Under the pieces are notes generated by a model that was not told the origin of the DNA, did not search any database, and was given only the letters and a program-made list of their open reading frames with translations. Shown one piece after another: positions 41,382-50,807 of a stretch of DNA of 64,000 nucleotides. Within the stretch, counting starts at the first letter, position 1. Each line of letters opens with the position of its first letter. Source of the stretch: Gp13-AA77 sp035946575 (lineage in GTDB: Bacteria; Acidobacteriota; Terriglobia; UBA7540); contig DASYZG010000024.1 of the NCBI GenBank assembly GCA_035946575.1, forward strand, positions 62,001-126,000, read 5' to 3'. Position numbers and translations under genes: made by a program.

Positions 41382-43118
41382 CTATTTACCTGGCAGCGGG
41401 CGCAGCGATTCGAGCAGCTTCGCCGGAGGATACGTATTGATCACGTCCTTCTTCTCCGTCCACCCGCGCCGCGCCGTGATCACGCCGTAGCGCATGAACA
41501 TGAAATGCCTGGGCTGGTGGGCGTCGGTGGAGATCACGATCTTCATTCCCTGGTCGTGCGCCAGGCGCGCGTGGCGATCGCTCAGGTCCAGCCGCTCCGG
41601 GCTCGCGTTGACCTCCATTACGACGCCGTGCTTCTTCGCGGCCTGGAATACGGCCTCGACGTCGAAGTTCATGGGGTCGCGGCGCAGGATGTAACGGCCG
41701 GTGGGATGCCCGAGGATACGCACGTAAGGGTTCTCCAGGGCCCTGAGCAGCCGGCGCGTGATCTCGCCGGCGGGCTGCGTCATGCGCGAGTGGATGCTGG
41801 CCAGGACGATGTCGAACTCGGCCAGAAGGTCGTCGGGATAGTCGAGCGTCCCGTCGCCCATGATGTCCACTTCGGCGCCCGCCCAGATCTCGATCCCGCT
41901 CACCTTCTTACGCGCGGCGCGTATCTTTTTGATGTTCTCGCGGGCGCGCGTTTCGTCCAGGCCGTTGGCGATGGTGACGGCCTGGGAATGATCGGTGATG
42001 AGGATGTATCTGTAGCCCAGCTCCCTGGCCGCCGCGGCCATCTCCTCCACGCTCTTCTTGCCGTCCGAGGCGGTGGTGTGCATCTGCAGGTCGCCGCGGA
42101 TGTCCTCGAGATCCACCAGGTGCGGCAGACGGCCTTCGGCGGCGGCCTCGATCTCGCCCATGTTCTCGCGCAGCTCCGGCGGAATCCAAGGCAGCCCCAG
42201 CGCCTGGTAGACTTCCTCCTCCGTACGCCCGGCGACAATCTCTTCACCACGAAACAGGCCGTACTCGCTGAGCTTCAGGCCCTGCCGCTGCGCCCGGGCG
42301 CGCAAGGCGACGTTGTGCTCCTTGGAGCCGGTGAAATACATCAGCGCCGCTCCGAACGATTCCGGAGGCAGCAGGCGCACGTCCACCTGCAGGTGGCTGG
42401 GCAATCTGAAGCTGACCTTGTCGTCGCCGCGCGCCAGGACCTCGGCCGGCAGCGCCCGTTTCAGGAGCTGATCGGCGGCCTTCTCCAGATCCTTCCCCGT
42501 CACCAGCAGGTCGAGATCCCCCACGGTGTCGCGGCCCCGGCGCAGCGACCCGGCGGCCGTGACCTTTTCCACGCCGCGAATTTCGAGCAGATACTGCGCG
42601 AGTTGCTCCGCAACCTCATCGGCCGTATCCAGCCGGAATCGCCCCGTGCCTTTCTTGAATCCTTCGATGGCGCGCAGGATGTTCTCTTCGGACTTGGTGC
42701 TCATGCCGGCGAGCTCGCGCAGGCGCTGGCCGCGGGCGGCGTCTTCCAGATCGTCGAGCGTCTTGATGCCGAGCTTCTCGTAAAACAGGCGGACCTTCTG
42801 CGGGCCCACGGTGGGAAGATAAAGCAGATCGAGCAGCGAGCGCGGAAGCTTCTCGAACTTCTCCTCCAGGGACTGCAGCTTGCCGGTCGAGAGGATCTCC
42901 CTGATCTTGGCCGCGAAATCGGTGCCGACACCCGGAATGTCGGTCAGCTTGCGCCTGGGATCGCGGGCGATGTCTTCCAGGCGTTCGGAATAGCTCTCAA
43001 TCGAGCGCTTGGCGCGCTCGTAGGCGACGGCTTTGAATTGCCACTTGGGGTCATCCTGCAGAATGCGGATGACGTTGGCGACCTCCTCGAATACCGCGGC
43101 GATCTGGTGGTTTTCCAT
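41382..43118 (-). CDS. polX: DNA polymerase X with C-terminal PHP domain
   Basis: A 578-residue bifunctional repair enzyme: a family X polymerase that fills short gaps, and a PHP 3'-5' exonuclease. The N-terminal helix-hairpin-helix part contains DIPGVGTDFAAKIREI and LPTVGPQKVRLFYEKLGI. The polymerase palm has AAGSLRRGRDTVGDLDLLVTG with the metal-binding DLD. The PHP domain (about residues 330-575) shows DLQMHTTASDG, ITDHSQ, EVDIMGDGTLD, IHSRM, GHPTGR and STDAHQ. The full set of metal ligands appears present. The frame opens at 43136, but MENHQIAAVFEEVANVIRI from ATG 43118 matches the usual start. The HAD gene follows directly. Confidence 0.96.
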   Translation of the reverse strand: MENHQIAAVFEEVANVIRILQDDPKWQFKAVAYERAKRSIESYSERLEDIARDPRRKLTDIPGVGTDFAAKIREILSTGKLQSLEEKFEKLPRSLLDLLYLPTVGPQKVRLFYEKLGIKTLDDLEDAARGQRLRELAGMSTKSEENILRAIEGFKKGTGRFRLDTADEVAEQLAQYLLEIRGVEKVTAAGSLRRGRDTVGDLDLLVTGKDLEKAADQLLKRALPAEVLARGDDKVSFRLPSHLQVDVRLLPPESFGAALMYFTGSKEHNVALRARAQRQGLKLSEYGLFRGEEIVAGRTEEEVYQALGLPWIPPELRENMGEIEAAAEGRLPHLVDLEDIRGDLQMHTTASDGKKSVEEMAAAARELGYRYILITDHSQAVTIANGLDETRARENIKKIRAARKKVSGIEIWAGAEVDIMGDGTLDYPDDLLAEFDIVLASIHSRMTQPAGEITRRLLRALENPYVRILGHPTGRYILRRDPMNFDVEAVFQAAKKHGVVMEVNASPERLDLSDRHARLAHDQGMKIVISTDAHQPRHFMFMRYGVITARRGWTEKKDVINTYPPAKLLESLRPLPGK

Positions 43119-43259
43119 GCGTAGAATCCCGCTCACGCCAAAAGAAATTCTAAAGCACTTCGCGGTCGCCCGGTTGACTATTCTGGAATTCCCGGCCCCC
43201 GGGCATGCCGCGGCGCCCGCGTCGCTTTCCGCTCACCCGGATGTTAAAATTTAACCGGG

Positions 43260-44849
43260 ATGTTCTTTAAGCGCTTCGGACTTCAGTCCAAGATCGTCAT
43301 CATTCTGGCCGTGGCCGTGGTATCGGTGGTCGCGGTCTCCACCTACATCGCGATGCTGCTCACGCGGCAGCTCGTGGAAGAGGCGATGTATCGCAAGGTG
43401 CTTTCCCAGGCGCTGGCGACGGCCCACCAGCTTGTGAACGGGCACGAACTGGACACGCCGGAGAGTCTCCGGGCGCACTTCCGGCAGGTGCAGCGCGATT
43501 TCAAAGGCGTGGAGCAGCTCGACGTTTACCGGCACGATCCCGCCCACACCCTGGCCGCCACCACTGACGCCGCCGGGCAGCACCTGGAACTCGACGTCAT
43601 ATCGAATATCAGCACTTACAACGAATTCGAGCGCCCGGGCGAAGAGCAGATCACCATCGAGACGCCGGACGGCCGGGACTGGATCATGTCCACGCCCATC
43701 CGCGACGGCCAGCGCGTGATCGGCTGCCTCGATCTGAAAGTCTCAAAGCGCAGCTCCAACGCCATCATCAACGGCCTCGTCTGGCGCAACGTGGTGCTGA
43801 TGCTGGCCAGTCTGCTGGCGGTGATCCTTGCCATTCACGTTTTCTTCTTTTACAACGTGCGGCGCCCGGTAAAGGAAATGGTGACGGTGATGGAGGCGGC
43901 CGAGGGCGGCGCTCTGGCGGTGCGCGCGCACTACTCGAGCACGGACGAGATCGGTGAGCTTGCCGGTCACTTGAACCAGATGCTCGGCCGCCTCGAGAAC
44001 TTCAACACCGAACTCGGACGCAAGGTCAGCGAGGCCACCAACGAACTCGCCCGCCGCAACGAGGAGCTGACGCGCATCAACGAGGAGCTGTTCGAGACCC
44101 AGAAGACGCTGGCGCGCTCCGAGCGCCTGGCGGTGGCCGGGCAGCTCGCGGCCGGCCTGGCGCACGAGATCGGCACCCCGCTCAACTCGATCTCCGGCCA
44201 CGTGCAGCTGATGGCGCGGCGCAAGACCGGCGACCCGGTCACCGACCGGCGCCTCCAGATCATCGAAAGCCAGATCGAGACCATTGTGCGCAGCGTGAAA
44301 CAGCTGCTCTCCTGGACGCGCAAGTTCGAGCTGCATCTCGACAGGCTCGACCTGCGGCGGACGCTCGAAGAAGCCGTGATGCTGACCTCGCCGGCGCTCG
44401 AGAGCCGCAAGATCCGCGTCCATACCGAATTTCCGGCCACCGGACCCGAGATCCAGGGCGACGCCGGCTACCTGCAGCAGGTCTTCCTGAACCTGATCAA
44501 CAACAGCATGGACGCCATGCCGCACGGCGGCCATCTGCACGTGCGCCTGAAGGGGCCGCAGCCGGTGAACGGCGAGCCGCCCTCCGTGCAGGTGGAGGTG
44601 GAGGATACCGGCGAAGGTATCCCGCCCGAAATGCTGGGCCACATCTTTGACCCCATGTTCACCACCAAGCGCATGGGAAGCGGAGCGGGCTTCGGTCTCG
44701 CCATCTGCAAACAGATCGTCCAGCAGCACGGGGGCGCCATCGCCGTCGCCAGCAAGCCCCACGAAGGCGCCTGTTTCACTATTACGCTGCCCGTCGACTG
44801 CCGCACACGGGCGGAATCACCGGCGCCCGCGCTCGTGCATTCGGCGTAG
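43260..44849 (+). CDS. Membrane sensor histidine kinase (HAMP, HisKA, HATPase)
   Basis: A 529-residue inner-membrane kinase. One span (about residues 13-34) leads into an extracytoplasmic sensing part of about 140 residues, then a second span (about 179-201), HAMP (about 204-255) and a coiled coil rich in RRNEELTRINEELFETQ. The HisKA box is LAHEIGTPLNSISGH with the phospho-acceptor His at about 302. The ATPase has N-box VFLNLINNSMDAM, VEDTGEGIPPEMLGHIFDPMF and GSGAGFGLAICKQIV. It would phosphorylate a response regulator; the sigma-54 activator at 45.85 kb on the same strand is the obvious partner, separated by the RAYT island. It reads away from polX across 141 bp. Confidence 0.95.
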   Translation: MFFKRFGLQSKIVIILAVAVVSVVAVSTYIAMLLTRQLVEEAMYRKVLSQALATAHQLVNGHELDTPESLRAHFRQVQRDFKGVEQLDVYRHDPAHTLAATTDAAGQHLELDVISNISTYNEFERPGEEQITIETPDGRDWIMSTPIRDGQRVIGCLDLKVSKRSSNAIINGLVWRNVVLMLASLLAVILAIHVFFFYNVRRPVKEMVTVMEAAEGGALAVRAHYSSTDEIGELAGHLNQMLGRLENFNTELGRKVSEATNELARRNEELTRINEELFETQKTLARSERLAVAGQLAAGLAHEIGTPLNSISGHVQLMARRKTGDPVTDRRLQIIESQIETIVRSVKQLLSWTRKFELHLDRLDLRRTLEEAVMLTSPALESRKIRVHTEFPATGPEIQGDAGYLQQVFLNLINNSMDAMPHGGHLHVRLKGPQPVNGEPPSVQVEVEDTGEGIPPEMLGHIFDPMFTTKRMGSGAGFGLAICKQIVQQHGGAIAVASKPHEGACFTITLPVDCRTRAESPAPALVHSA

Positions 44850-44930
44850 GCGCGCCCTTGTGGGCGGCCGATGGGTGTCGTCCGAGGCACGGGTACTGGA
44901 TATTAAGATGAAACGAATAGATAGCGGCCC

Positions 44931-45036
44931 GTAGCGGCGAGTTTACCTCGCCACCCCAGAATCCACAGGGCGGCCCCGTAGCGGCGAGTTCACCTCGCCA
45001 CCGTAAAACCGGATGGCGGCGTAAAGCCGCCGCTAC
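44931..45036. repeat. REP hairpins (BIME-like) on the 3' side of the RAYT gene
   Basis: Two plus-oriented hairpins, each GTAG then GGCGAG/CTCGCC, at 44931-44952 and 44978-44999, are followed by one in reverse orientation, GGCGGC/GCCGCC then CTAC, at 45015-45036. The GTAG foot next to a hairpin is the signal recognised by RAYT transposases. The last codons of the RAYT gene lie inside this block. Confidence 0.85.
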
Positions 45037-45547
45037 GCCAGGGCGGGACATACGGATCGGGAGGGGCGACAGCCTTCTTCCAGTCAAACATCCAAGAACC
45101 AGAGTAGGGCCAATCGCGCGGGTCCTTCACGAAGCCTTTTCTGACAGGATTATTGAAGATATACCACGCGACCGCGTTGTGATTGTCCCCACTTCTCAAG
45201 ATGTGGTCATAGAAGCCTTTCTCCCAAAGGCCTCGAACGCCCAGCGCGCGAGCCTTCGAGGTGGCAATCCCTTTGAAATTGTGGAGCAGCTTAATGGCGT
45301 CCGAACTGGCCGAGAGGCCGGCAAGCTCGACGTGGAGGTGGTCAGGCATGAAGCAGTACGCGTAGACGTCAAATATACAAACTGAGCATTGTGCTTGCAG
45401 AAGGTCCAAAATTGATCTCACGAGCACGCGGTTCGAGAAAGGCGATTGCCTCGCGCCGGCGCAGGCCGTAATAAAATACCATTGTTGACCGACGTAGCAG
45501 GAACGCGGCAGCCGGTTGCGCTTGCGCGTGAACTCGGGCGTTGCCAT
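44990..45547 (-). CDS. REP-associated tyrosine transposase (RAYT, Y1 family)
   Basis: A 185-residue single-strand DNA transposase of the IS200/IS605-related Y1 type. The HUH metal site is PDHLHVE (His 70 and 72), and the nucleophile tyrosine is in GFYDHILRSGDN (Tyr 113). YIFNNPVRKGFV (about 129-140) and DWPYSGS are typical of the family. RAYTs cut and join REP hairpins that carry a GTAG foot and are thought to spread them. The gene is flanked on both sides by such hairpins. I choose the ATG at 45547 because MATPEFTRKRNRLPRSCY is the usual start. The final 17 codons are translated REP DNA (GGFTPPSGFTVAR), so the natural end may have been replaced. Confidence 0.92.
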   Translation of the reverse strand: MATPEFTRKRNRLPRSCYVGQQWYFITACAGARQSPFSNRVLVRSILDLLQAQCSVCIFDVYAYCFMPDHLHVELAGLSASSDAIKLLHNFKGIATSKARALGVRGLWEKGFYDHILRSGDNHNAVAWYIFNNPVRKGFVKDPRDWPYSGSWMFDWKKAVAPPDPYVPPWRSGGFTPPSGFTVAR

Positions 45548-45567
45548 TGCCAAGATTGTAGCATCGT

Positions 45568-45807
45568 GGCGGCGTAAAGCCGCCGCTACGACCTCGGGAT
45601 CATGTTCTGACAGCGGCGAGTTCACCTCGCCACCGTAAAACCGGATGGCGACCCCGTAGCGGCGAGTTCACCTCGCCAGCCGGAAAACCGAATGGCGGCC
45701 CCGTAGCGGCGAGTTCACCTCGCCACCGTAAAACCGGATGGCGACCCCGTAGCGGCGAGTTCACCTCGCCACCGTAAAACCGGATGGCGGCGTAAAGCCG
45801 CCCCTAC
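45568..45807. repeat. REP array on the 5' side of the RAYT gene, about 46-bp unit
   Basis: Hairpins in order: reverse GGCGGC/GCCGCC-CTAC (45568-45589); forward GGCGAG/CTCGCC with degenerate foot (45611-45631); three forward GTAG units starting at 45656, 45703 and 45749, 46-47 bp apart; then a reverse unit (45786-45807). The spacer between hairpins is ACCGTAAAACCGGATGGC or close variants. The array ends 43 bp before the response-regulator start. Confidence 0.88.
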
Positions 45808-45850
45808 GCCCTTTTCCTGGCATCAGATAATATGGAATCCTGACGAAGAT

Positions 45851-47221
<1,371 letters not shown>

Positions 47222-47253
47222 AGAGGATTACAAAATGGAGTGACAGTGGCCCT

Positions 47254-47304
47254 GTAGCGCGCCTGTCTCAGGCGCGAAAATCGCGGGCGGGACGCCCGCG
47301 CTAC
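47254..47304. repeat. GTAG-footed REP pair with a GCGCCTG-type stem
   Basis: GTAG at 47254 leads into CGCGCCTG/CAGGCGCG (to 47276). A facing hairpin, CGCGGGCG/CGCCCGCG, ends in CTAC (47282-47304). Same layout as the array near 45 kb but with different stem sequences. An almost identical pair, in swapped order, lies at 50639-50690. It sits 30 bp after the response-regulator stop and may serve as its terminator. Confidence 0.8.
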
Positions 47305-47342
47305 AGCACGATCTGTCACCCTGATTTGTAATCGTCATTAAG

Positions 47343-47456
47343 CAGTCGAGAGTTGAGAGTCAAGAGTTCCGCCGTATTGCTGGGTTGATTCTCAACTCTA
47401 AGAGCTGTTGACTCTCGACTCTTAACTCTCGACTGTTAACTCTCAACTCTCGACTG
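47343..47456. repeat. 19-bp inverted repeat and tandem AACTCTCGACTG motif before the radical SAM gene
   Basis: CAGTCGAGAGTTGAGAGTC (47343-47361) pairs with AACTCTCAACTCTCGACTG (47438-47456) with one mismatch. Between them, partial copies of ACTCTCGACT(G) occur at 47411 and 47424. The right arm ends 8 bp before the ATG at 47465, and no ribosome site is visible there, so the structure may affect translation of the next gene. Confidence 0.75.
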
Positions 47457-47464
47457 TGAACTGA

Positions 47465-48487
47465 ATGAAATACTCCTACATCGTCAAAGCCGCGCTCCAA
47501 CAGATCGTCTCGGGCTTCAGCATCCCCTATATGGTGATGTTTGAGACCACGCTGATGTGCAACATGTTCTGCGAATACTGCATGTTCGGCGTGGAGGGCA
47601 AATTCAACGATCTGACCACGCGGGCGCAGCGCGAGCGGATCTTCAAGCGCATGGACGAGTTCGCGGACCTGGGCCTGTTTGCCTTCAGCTTCTCCGGGGG
47701 CGAGCCGCTGCTGAACCCCAACACGTCCGATTACATCGCTTACGCCAAAGAAAAGGGCTTCTGGGTATCGATGCCCACCAACGGCCTGCTGATCCGCAAA
47801 TACGCCGAGGGCGTGGCCAAGCTCGACATGCTGGAAGTCTCCATCGATTGCCTGGATGAGAAGCGATTTGCCAAGCGGCGTGGCATCGACGGCTTGCCGG
47901 TGATCATCAAGAACCTGGAGTACGTGCTGACGAAGCGCAAGCCCTTCACTACCCAGATCAACGCCGCCGTCAACCTGGAAAATCTGAACGACCTGCCCGG
48001 CCTGGCCGAGTTCTGCAAAGAGCGCAACCTGGTGCTGCATCCGGAAGCCGTCCATAACGTGATGCGCGGCGGCGAGCTGCTGCCGGATTCCGAGCTGCAC
48101 GGCGAGCAGATCGACATCGTCGAAAAGGCGCTGCGCGACCTGCGGGCGAGATACCCCAAGAACGTCCGCTTTTACAGCCACTATTACGATTTCTACCGCA
48201 AGGGCGGCTTCGGGCCGCAGTTCCCCTGCCGGCACCCGTCGAAGCTGATCTCGATGAAGCCCGACGGGTCCATTCATCTGCCCTGCGCCTTCAAGACATT
48301 GTTCCAGTCGCAGGCGCCGGTGCGGGAGATCTTCGCCCATCCCGAGGTGAAGAAGATCATCGCGCAGGAAGCCACGCTCTGGGACTTCTGCAAAGGCTGC
48401 AAGATCGGGTGTCCGTACGAGGTAAGCGCCTTCCGGAACAGCCCCAGGCTGGCGGTGGAGTCGGCGCTGAACTTCCTGCGGATGTAG
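47465..48487 (+). CDS. Radical SAM protein with C-terminal cysteine-rich motif
   Basis: A 340-residue radical S-adenosylmethionine enzyme. The [4Fe-4S] motif CNMFCEYC is at about residues 33-40 and the SAM-binding GGE is in SFSGGEPLLNP. The C-terminus has extra cysteines, PCRHPSKL, LPCAF and CKGCKIGCPYE (about 310-320), which could bind a second cluster as in SPASM-type enzymes. The substrate is unknown; B12-binding or peptide-maturation partners are not seen. The start ATG lacks a Shine-Dalgarno site and follows a repeat. The nearest downstream gene is tRNA-Ala, 18 bp on. It is preceded on the same strand by the sigma-54 activator, at 243 bp, but need not be controlled by it. Confidence 0.9.
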   Translation: MKYSYIVKAALQQIVSGFSIPYMVMFETTLMCNMFCEYCMFGVEGKFNDLTTRAQRERIFKRMDEFADLGLFAFSFSGGEPLLNPNTSDYIAYAKEKGFWVSMPTNGLLIRKYAEGVAKLDMLEVSIDCLDEKRFAKRRGIDGLPVIIKNLEYVLTKRKPFTTQINAAVNLENLNDLPGLAEFCKERNLVLHPEAVHNVMRGGELLPDSELHGEQIDIVEKALRDLRARYPKNVRFYSHYYDFYRKGGFGPQFPCRHPSKLISMKPDGSIHLPCAFKTLFQSQAPVREIFAHPEVKKIIAQEATLWDFCKGCKIGCPYEVSAFRNSPRLAVESALNFLRM

Positions 48488-48505
48488 TAAAATCACTGAG
48501 GAATC

Positions 48506-48581
48506 GGGCCTGTAGCTCAGCTGGGAGAGCACATGGTTTGCAACCATGGGGTCGGGAGTTCGAACCTCCCCAGGTCCACCA
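48506..48581 (+). tRNA. tRNA-Ala (anticodon UGC)
   Basis: A 76-nt cloverleaf with encoded CCA. The acceptor arms GGGCCTG and CAGGTCC pair with one G-T wobble. The anticodon stem CATGG/CCATG holds loop TTTGCAA, giving UGC for alanine. The T arm is GGGAG-TTCGAAC-CTCCC. The D arm has AGCTCAGCTGGGAGAGC. It begins 18 bp after the radical SAM stop, on the same strand. Confidence 0.97.
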
Positions 48582-48697
48582 ATCCCCTCAAGCAGCTGAA
48601 CAGACTCGCCGGCTTTCTTCCTCTTCGCGAGCTTCAAGGTACCCGATAGATCGCGCTGCCCTCGGCTTTCGAGTGTGCTGTCCAGTATCTGGGTGGA

Positions 48698-48768
48698 GTA
48701 GCGGCGACGTTACGTCGCCATAACTTCAGCATTCTCGATTCACGGTGGCGGCATAAAGCCGCCGCTAC
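48698..48768. repeat. GTAG-footed REP pair with a GCGACG-type stem
   Basis: GTAG at 48698 precedes GGCGACG/CGTCGCC (to 48719), and a facing GGCGGC/GCCGCC hairpin ends in CTAC (48747-48768). It lies 117 bp after tRNA-Ala. The second hairpin has the same stem as those flanking the RAYT gene. Confidence 0.8.
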
Positions 48769-49203
48769 GAGTGCGCCAGTTGTCCATCTATTTAACGGAC
48801 AGTACCTGGGTTCGGCGGCATCAGAAGGCGTATTGTGCGAGCCCTCATCGCGATTAAGGTCACATATAATCCTCAGGGTGGCTATACTCACTGAGGCGGC
48901 CAGCCAGGCTTGCCGCAGCGGGGGCAAGCTCGGTGGCGACGATATGAACCGTGAGGGCGTGATTGGTTGCCGACCCGCTGTTGGCGGCCCTGCCGTCCGG
49001 GGCCGCATCCAGAGAACTCGTGGGAAATGCTCTAGCCATTTGAGTGCCCGGTGCTTTCGCTCTGGACACCCGGACCGATTCAATCGAAATGAAGGACGCG
49101 CACCTGGTGGCCCCATTCGTTTACGGATCACGCGTTAGGTGTAGGAGGATTGCCTGCAGCAGCTTTGAAGATCGAAGTAAGAAAAACGATCCAGGGGGGT
49201 TCT
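48769..49203. other. 435-bp intergenic stretch before the secreted hypothetical
   Basis: I see no gene. CCTCA and TGAGG around 48872-48897 form a short stem, and TATAAT lies near 48866. Minus-strand open frames here lack codon structure and motifs. GGGGGG (49192-49198) provides the ribosome site for the next gene. Confidence 0.45.
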
Positions 49204-49899
49204 ATGCTGAACGATCGCTGTCAGCAGATTAAGGCCTGCGTGAGGCTGGCCGGGCTTATGGAGTTCATTCTGATTGTGGGGACCGCGCTGGCACTCATCC
49301 CTGCTCCGGGTTTCGCCGCACCAAAAACGTGCCTGGTAACCGTTTCCGTGGACCCGACCCAGGCCGACCCGGCAGTTCCAGGCAAGGGGATCAGCTATAA
49401 CATCACCAACGTCACCGGGAACTCCTGCCAGAAAACCGACGGGCACAAGCTGTTCTTGAATCAGAACGATTACGTGCAGTGGGCCGTGACGGAAACTGGT
49501 GCTCCGCCGGCGCGTGTCCAGCTCACGGTTACTTTCAAGGGCTCGGCTCCTGACACCACCCACCAGGCTTACAGCGGCCCGGGCGGGGCGTCGTTCCCGG
49601 CCTCGGCGGTGCCGTTGCCGATCGACAAAGTGACCTACCAATATGACATCGCTGTCTTCGATGGTAAGAACACCTATACCGACGATCCCAAGATTGTTGT
49701 CGGAACCGGCATGAATCTCCTTTGGGATGCCTGGATGGACGAGTGGAAGGCCCTACAGGGGCTCAGGGAGGCCTCAGACGACTTTAGGGAGGCGGCCGCG
49801 CGAAATCCGCAATCGCGTCAGAGGCTTCAGGAGGAACTGAAGACACTGGGGCGGATAGAAGGCGAACTCCAGAAATTGCTCTCCAAAAGCCAGAAGTAA
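49204..49899 (+). CDS. Secreted hypothetical protein with beta-rich and coiled-coil parts
   Basis: A 231-residue protein I do not recognise. A signal peptide spans about residues 15-38 (LMEFILIVGTALALIPAPGFAA). The middle (about 40-165) is beta-rich with two cysteines (TCLVTV and SCQKT), consistent with a small beta-sandwich that might carry a disulfide. The C-terminal 60 residues (about 172-231) are charged and helical (LREASDDFREAAARNPQSRQRLQEELKTL), likely a coiled coil. ATG 49204 has GGGGGG 6 nt upstream and gives a clean signal peptide; upstream codons in frame do not. The DHFR-like gene starts 28 bp after it. Confidence 0.75.
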   Translation: MLNDRCQQIKACVRLAGLMEFILIVGTALALIPAPGFAAPKTCLVTVSVDPTQADPAVPGKGISYNITNVTGNSCQKTDGHKLFLNQNDYVQWAVTETGAPPARVQLTVTFKGSAPDTTHQAYSGPGGASFPASAVPLPIDKVTYQYDIAVFDGKNTYTDDPKIVVGTGMNLLWDAWMDEWKALQGLREASDDFREAAARNPQSRQRLQEELKTLGRIEGELQKLLSKSQK

Positions 49900-49927
49900 G
49901 CAACTCACACGCGGGGAGATTTACGGC

Positions 49928-50461
49928 ATGGCAAAACTTGTCTACGGATTGAACCAGTCCCTCGATGGCTATGTCGACCACACGAAAATGGGGCCGCCTG
50001 CACCCGAGGCTTTCCGTCACTTCATCGGGCTGGTGCGCGGCGCCACGGGTTTCATTTACGGCCGCCGCATGTACGAGATCATGCGTTATTGGGACGAGGA
50101 TCTTCCGGATTGGGACGCGGAGGATCGCGAGTTCGCCCTGGCGTGGCGAAGCAAGCCGAAGTGGGTTGTCTCGCGTTCGCTCAAGTCAGTTGGCCCCGAC
50201 GCCACGCTGGTCGCGGATGACTTCGAAAAGGTGGTGCGCAGCCTGAAGGCCGAGCTGGCTGGCGAGATTCATGTTGCCGGACCCGTCCTGGCGCAGAGCC
50301 TGACCGAGGCCGGTCTTATCGACGAGTATCGCCTCTACCTCCGTCCCGTCGTGCTGGGTGGTGGCCACCCATTCTTCGCCGGCCCCCGGCCGCCGCTCCA
50401 CCTGGTGGCCAGCGACTTAATCGCCGCTGACCTGATTCGGTTGACCTACGTTCCTGCTTGA
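49928..50461 (+). CDS. Dihydrofolate-reductase-like protein (RibD C-terminal domain family)
   Basis: A 177-residue single-domain reductase of the RibD C-terminal/DHFR fold that probably uses NADPH. The start MAKLVYGLNQSLDGYVD and the later EIHVAGPVLAQSLTEAGLIDEYRLYLRPVVLGGG and PFFAG are hallmarks of the YwjB/YyaP-type group. The usual family has unknown or broad substrates and is not a true folate enzyme. GGGGAG stands about 10 nt before the ATG. It follows the secreted hypothetical by 28 bp, perhaps on one message. Confidence 0.9.
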   Translation: MAKLVYGLNQSLDGYVDHTKMGPPAPEAFRHFIGLVRGATGFIYGRRMYEIMRYWDEDLPDWDAEDREFALAWRSKPKWVVSRSLKSVGPDATLVADDFEKVVRSLKAELAGEIHVAGPVLAQSLTEAGLIDEYRLYLRPVVLGGGHPFFAGPRPPLHLVASDLIAADLIRLTYVPA

Positions 50462-50492
50462 TCGCTCGACTCGCCGGCTTTGACCGGCTCCC

Positions 50493-50760
50493 GTAGGGCC
50501 GGCCTTTAGGCCGGCATGCTCGCGCTAAGGCTTTGGTCGGAATGTCCGGGCTGAAGCCCGGCGCTACGCCCTCGTTAGACAGACTTAATGAAGATCCCGG
50601 ATCATTGAGGTTCGCGGATTATTGGACAGGGTTTTGCTGTAGCGCGGGCGTCCCGCCCGCGAGTGGCGCGCCTGGGACAGGCGCGCGATGCCCTTGTTCA
50701 ATAACCTGCGAACCTCAATAAGAGCGCCGAAGACATACGGCGGTCGCCGACCGCCGCTAC
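50493..50760. repeat. Cluster of GTAG-footed REP hairpins with three stem types
   Basis: A hairpin GGCCGGC/GCCGGC with foot GTAG begins at 50493, faced by CCGGGC/GCCCGG ending CTAC at 50567. A GTAG-CGCGGGCG hairpin lies at 50639-50661, facing a GCGCGCC/GGCGCGC stem to about 50688. A GGCGGTC/GACCGCC hairpin ending CTAC lies at 50739-50760. These fill the 346 bp between the DHFR-like and kinase genes, both of whose 3' ends point into the region. Confidence 0.8.
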
Positions 50761-50807
50761 AGCCGCTCTGTGCTCCATATTCCGGGAATCTCAATAACCC
50801 GTGCCCG

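Noticed and set aside
45568..45807. Regular 46-bp repeats suggesting a CRISPR array
   Set aside because: The repeats include the spacers, each unit is a GTAG-footed hairpin, and no cas gene is present; they are REP units.
47360..48637. Minus-strand open frame of 425 codons opposite the radical SAM gene
   Set aside because: It overlaps the whole radical SAM gene and runs into tRNA-Ala; no motif supports it.
48634..49131. 165-codon minus-strand frame between tRNA-Ala and the secreted protein
   Set aside because: It covers the REP pair at 48698-48768 and has no protein-like composition.
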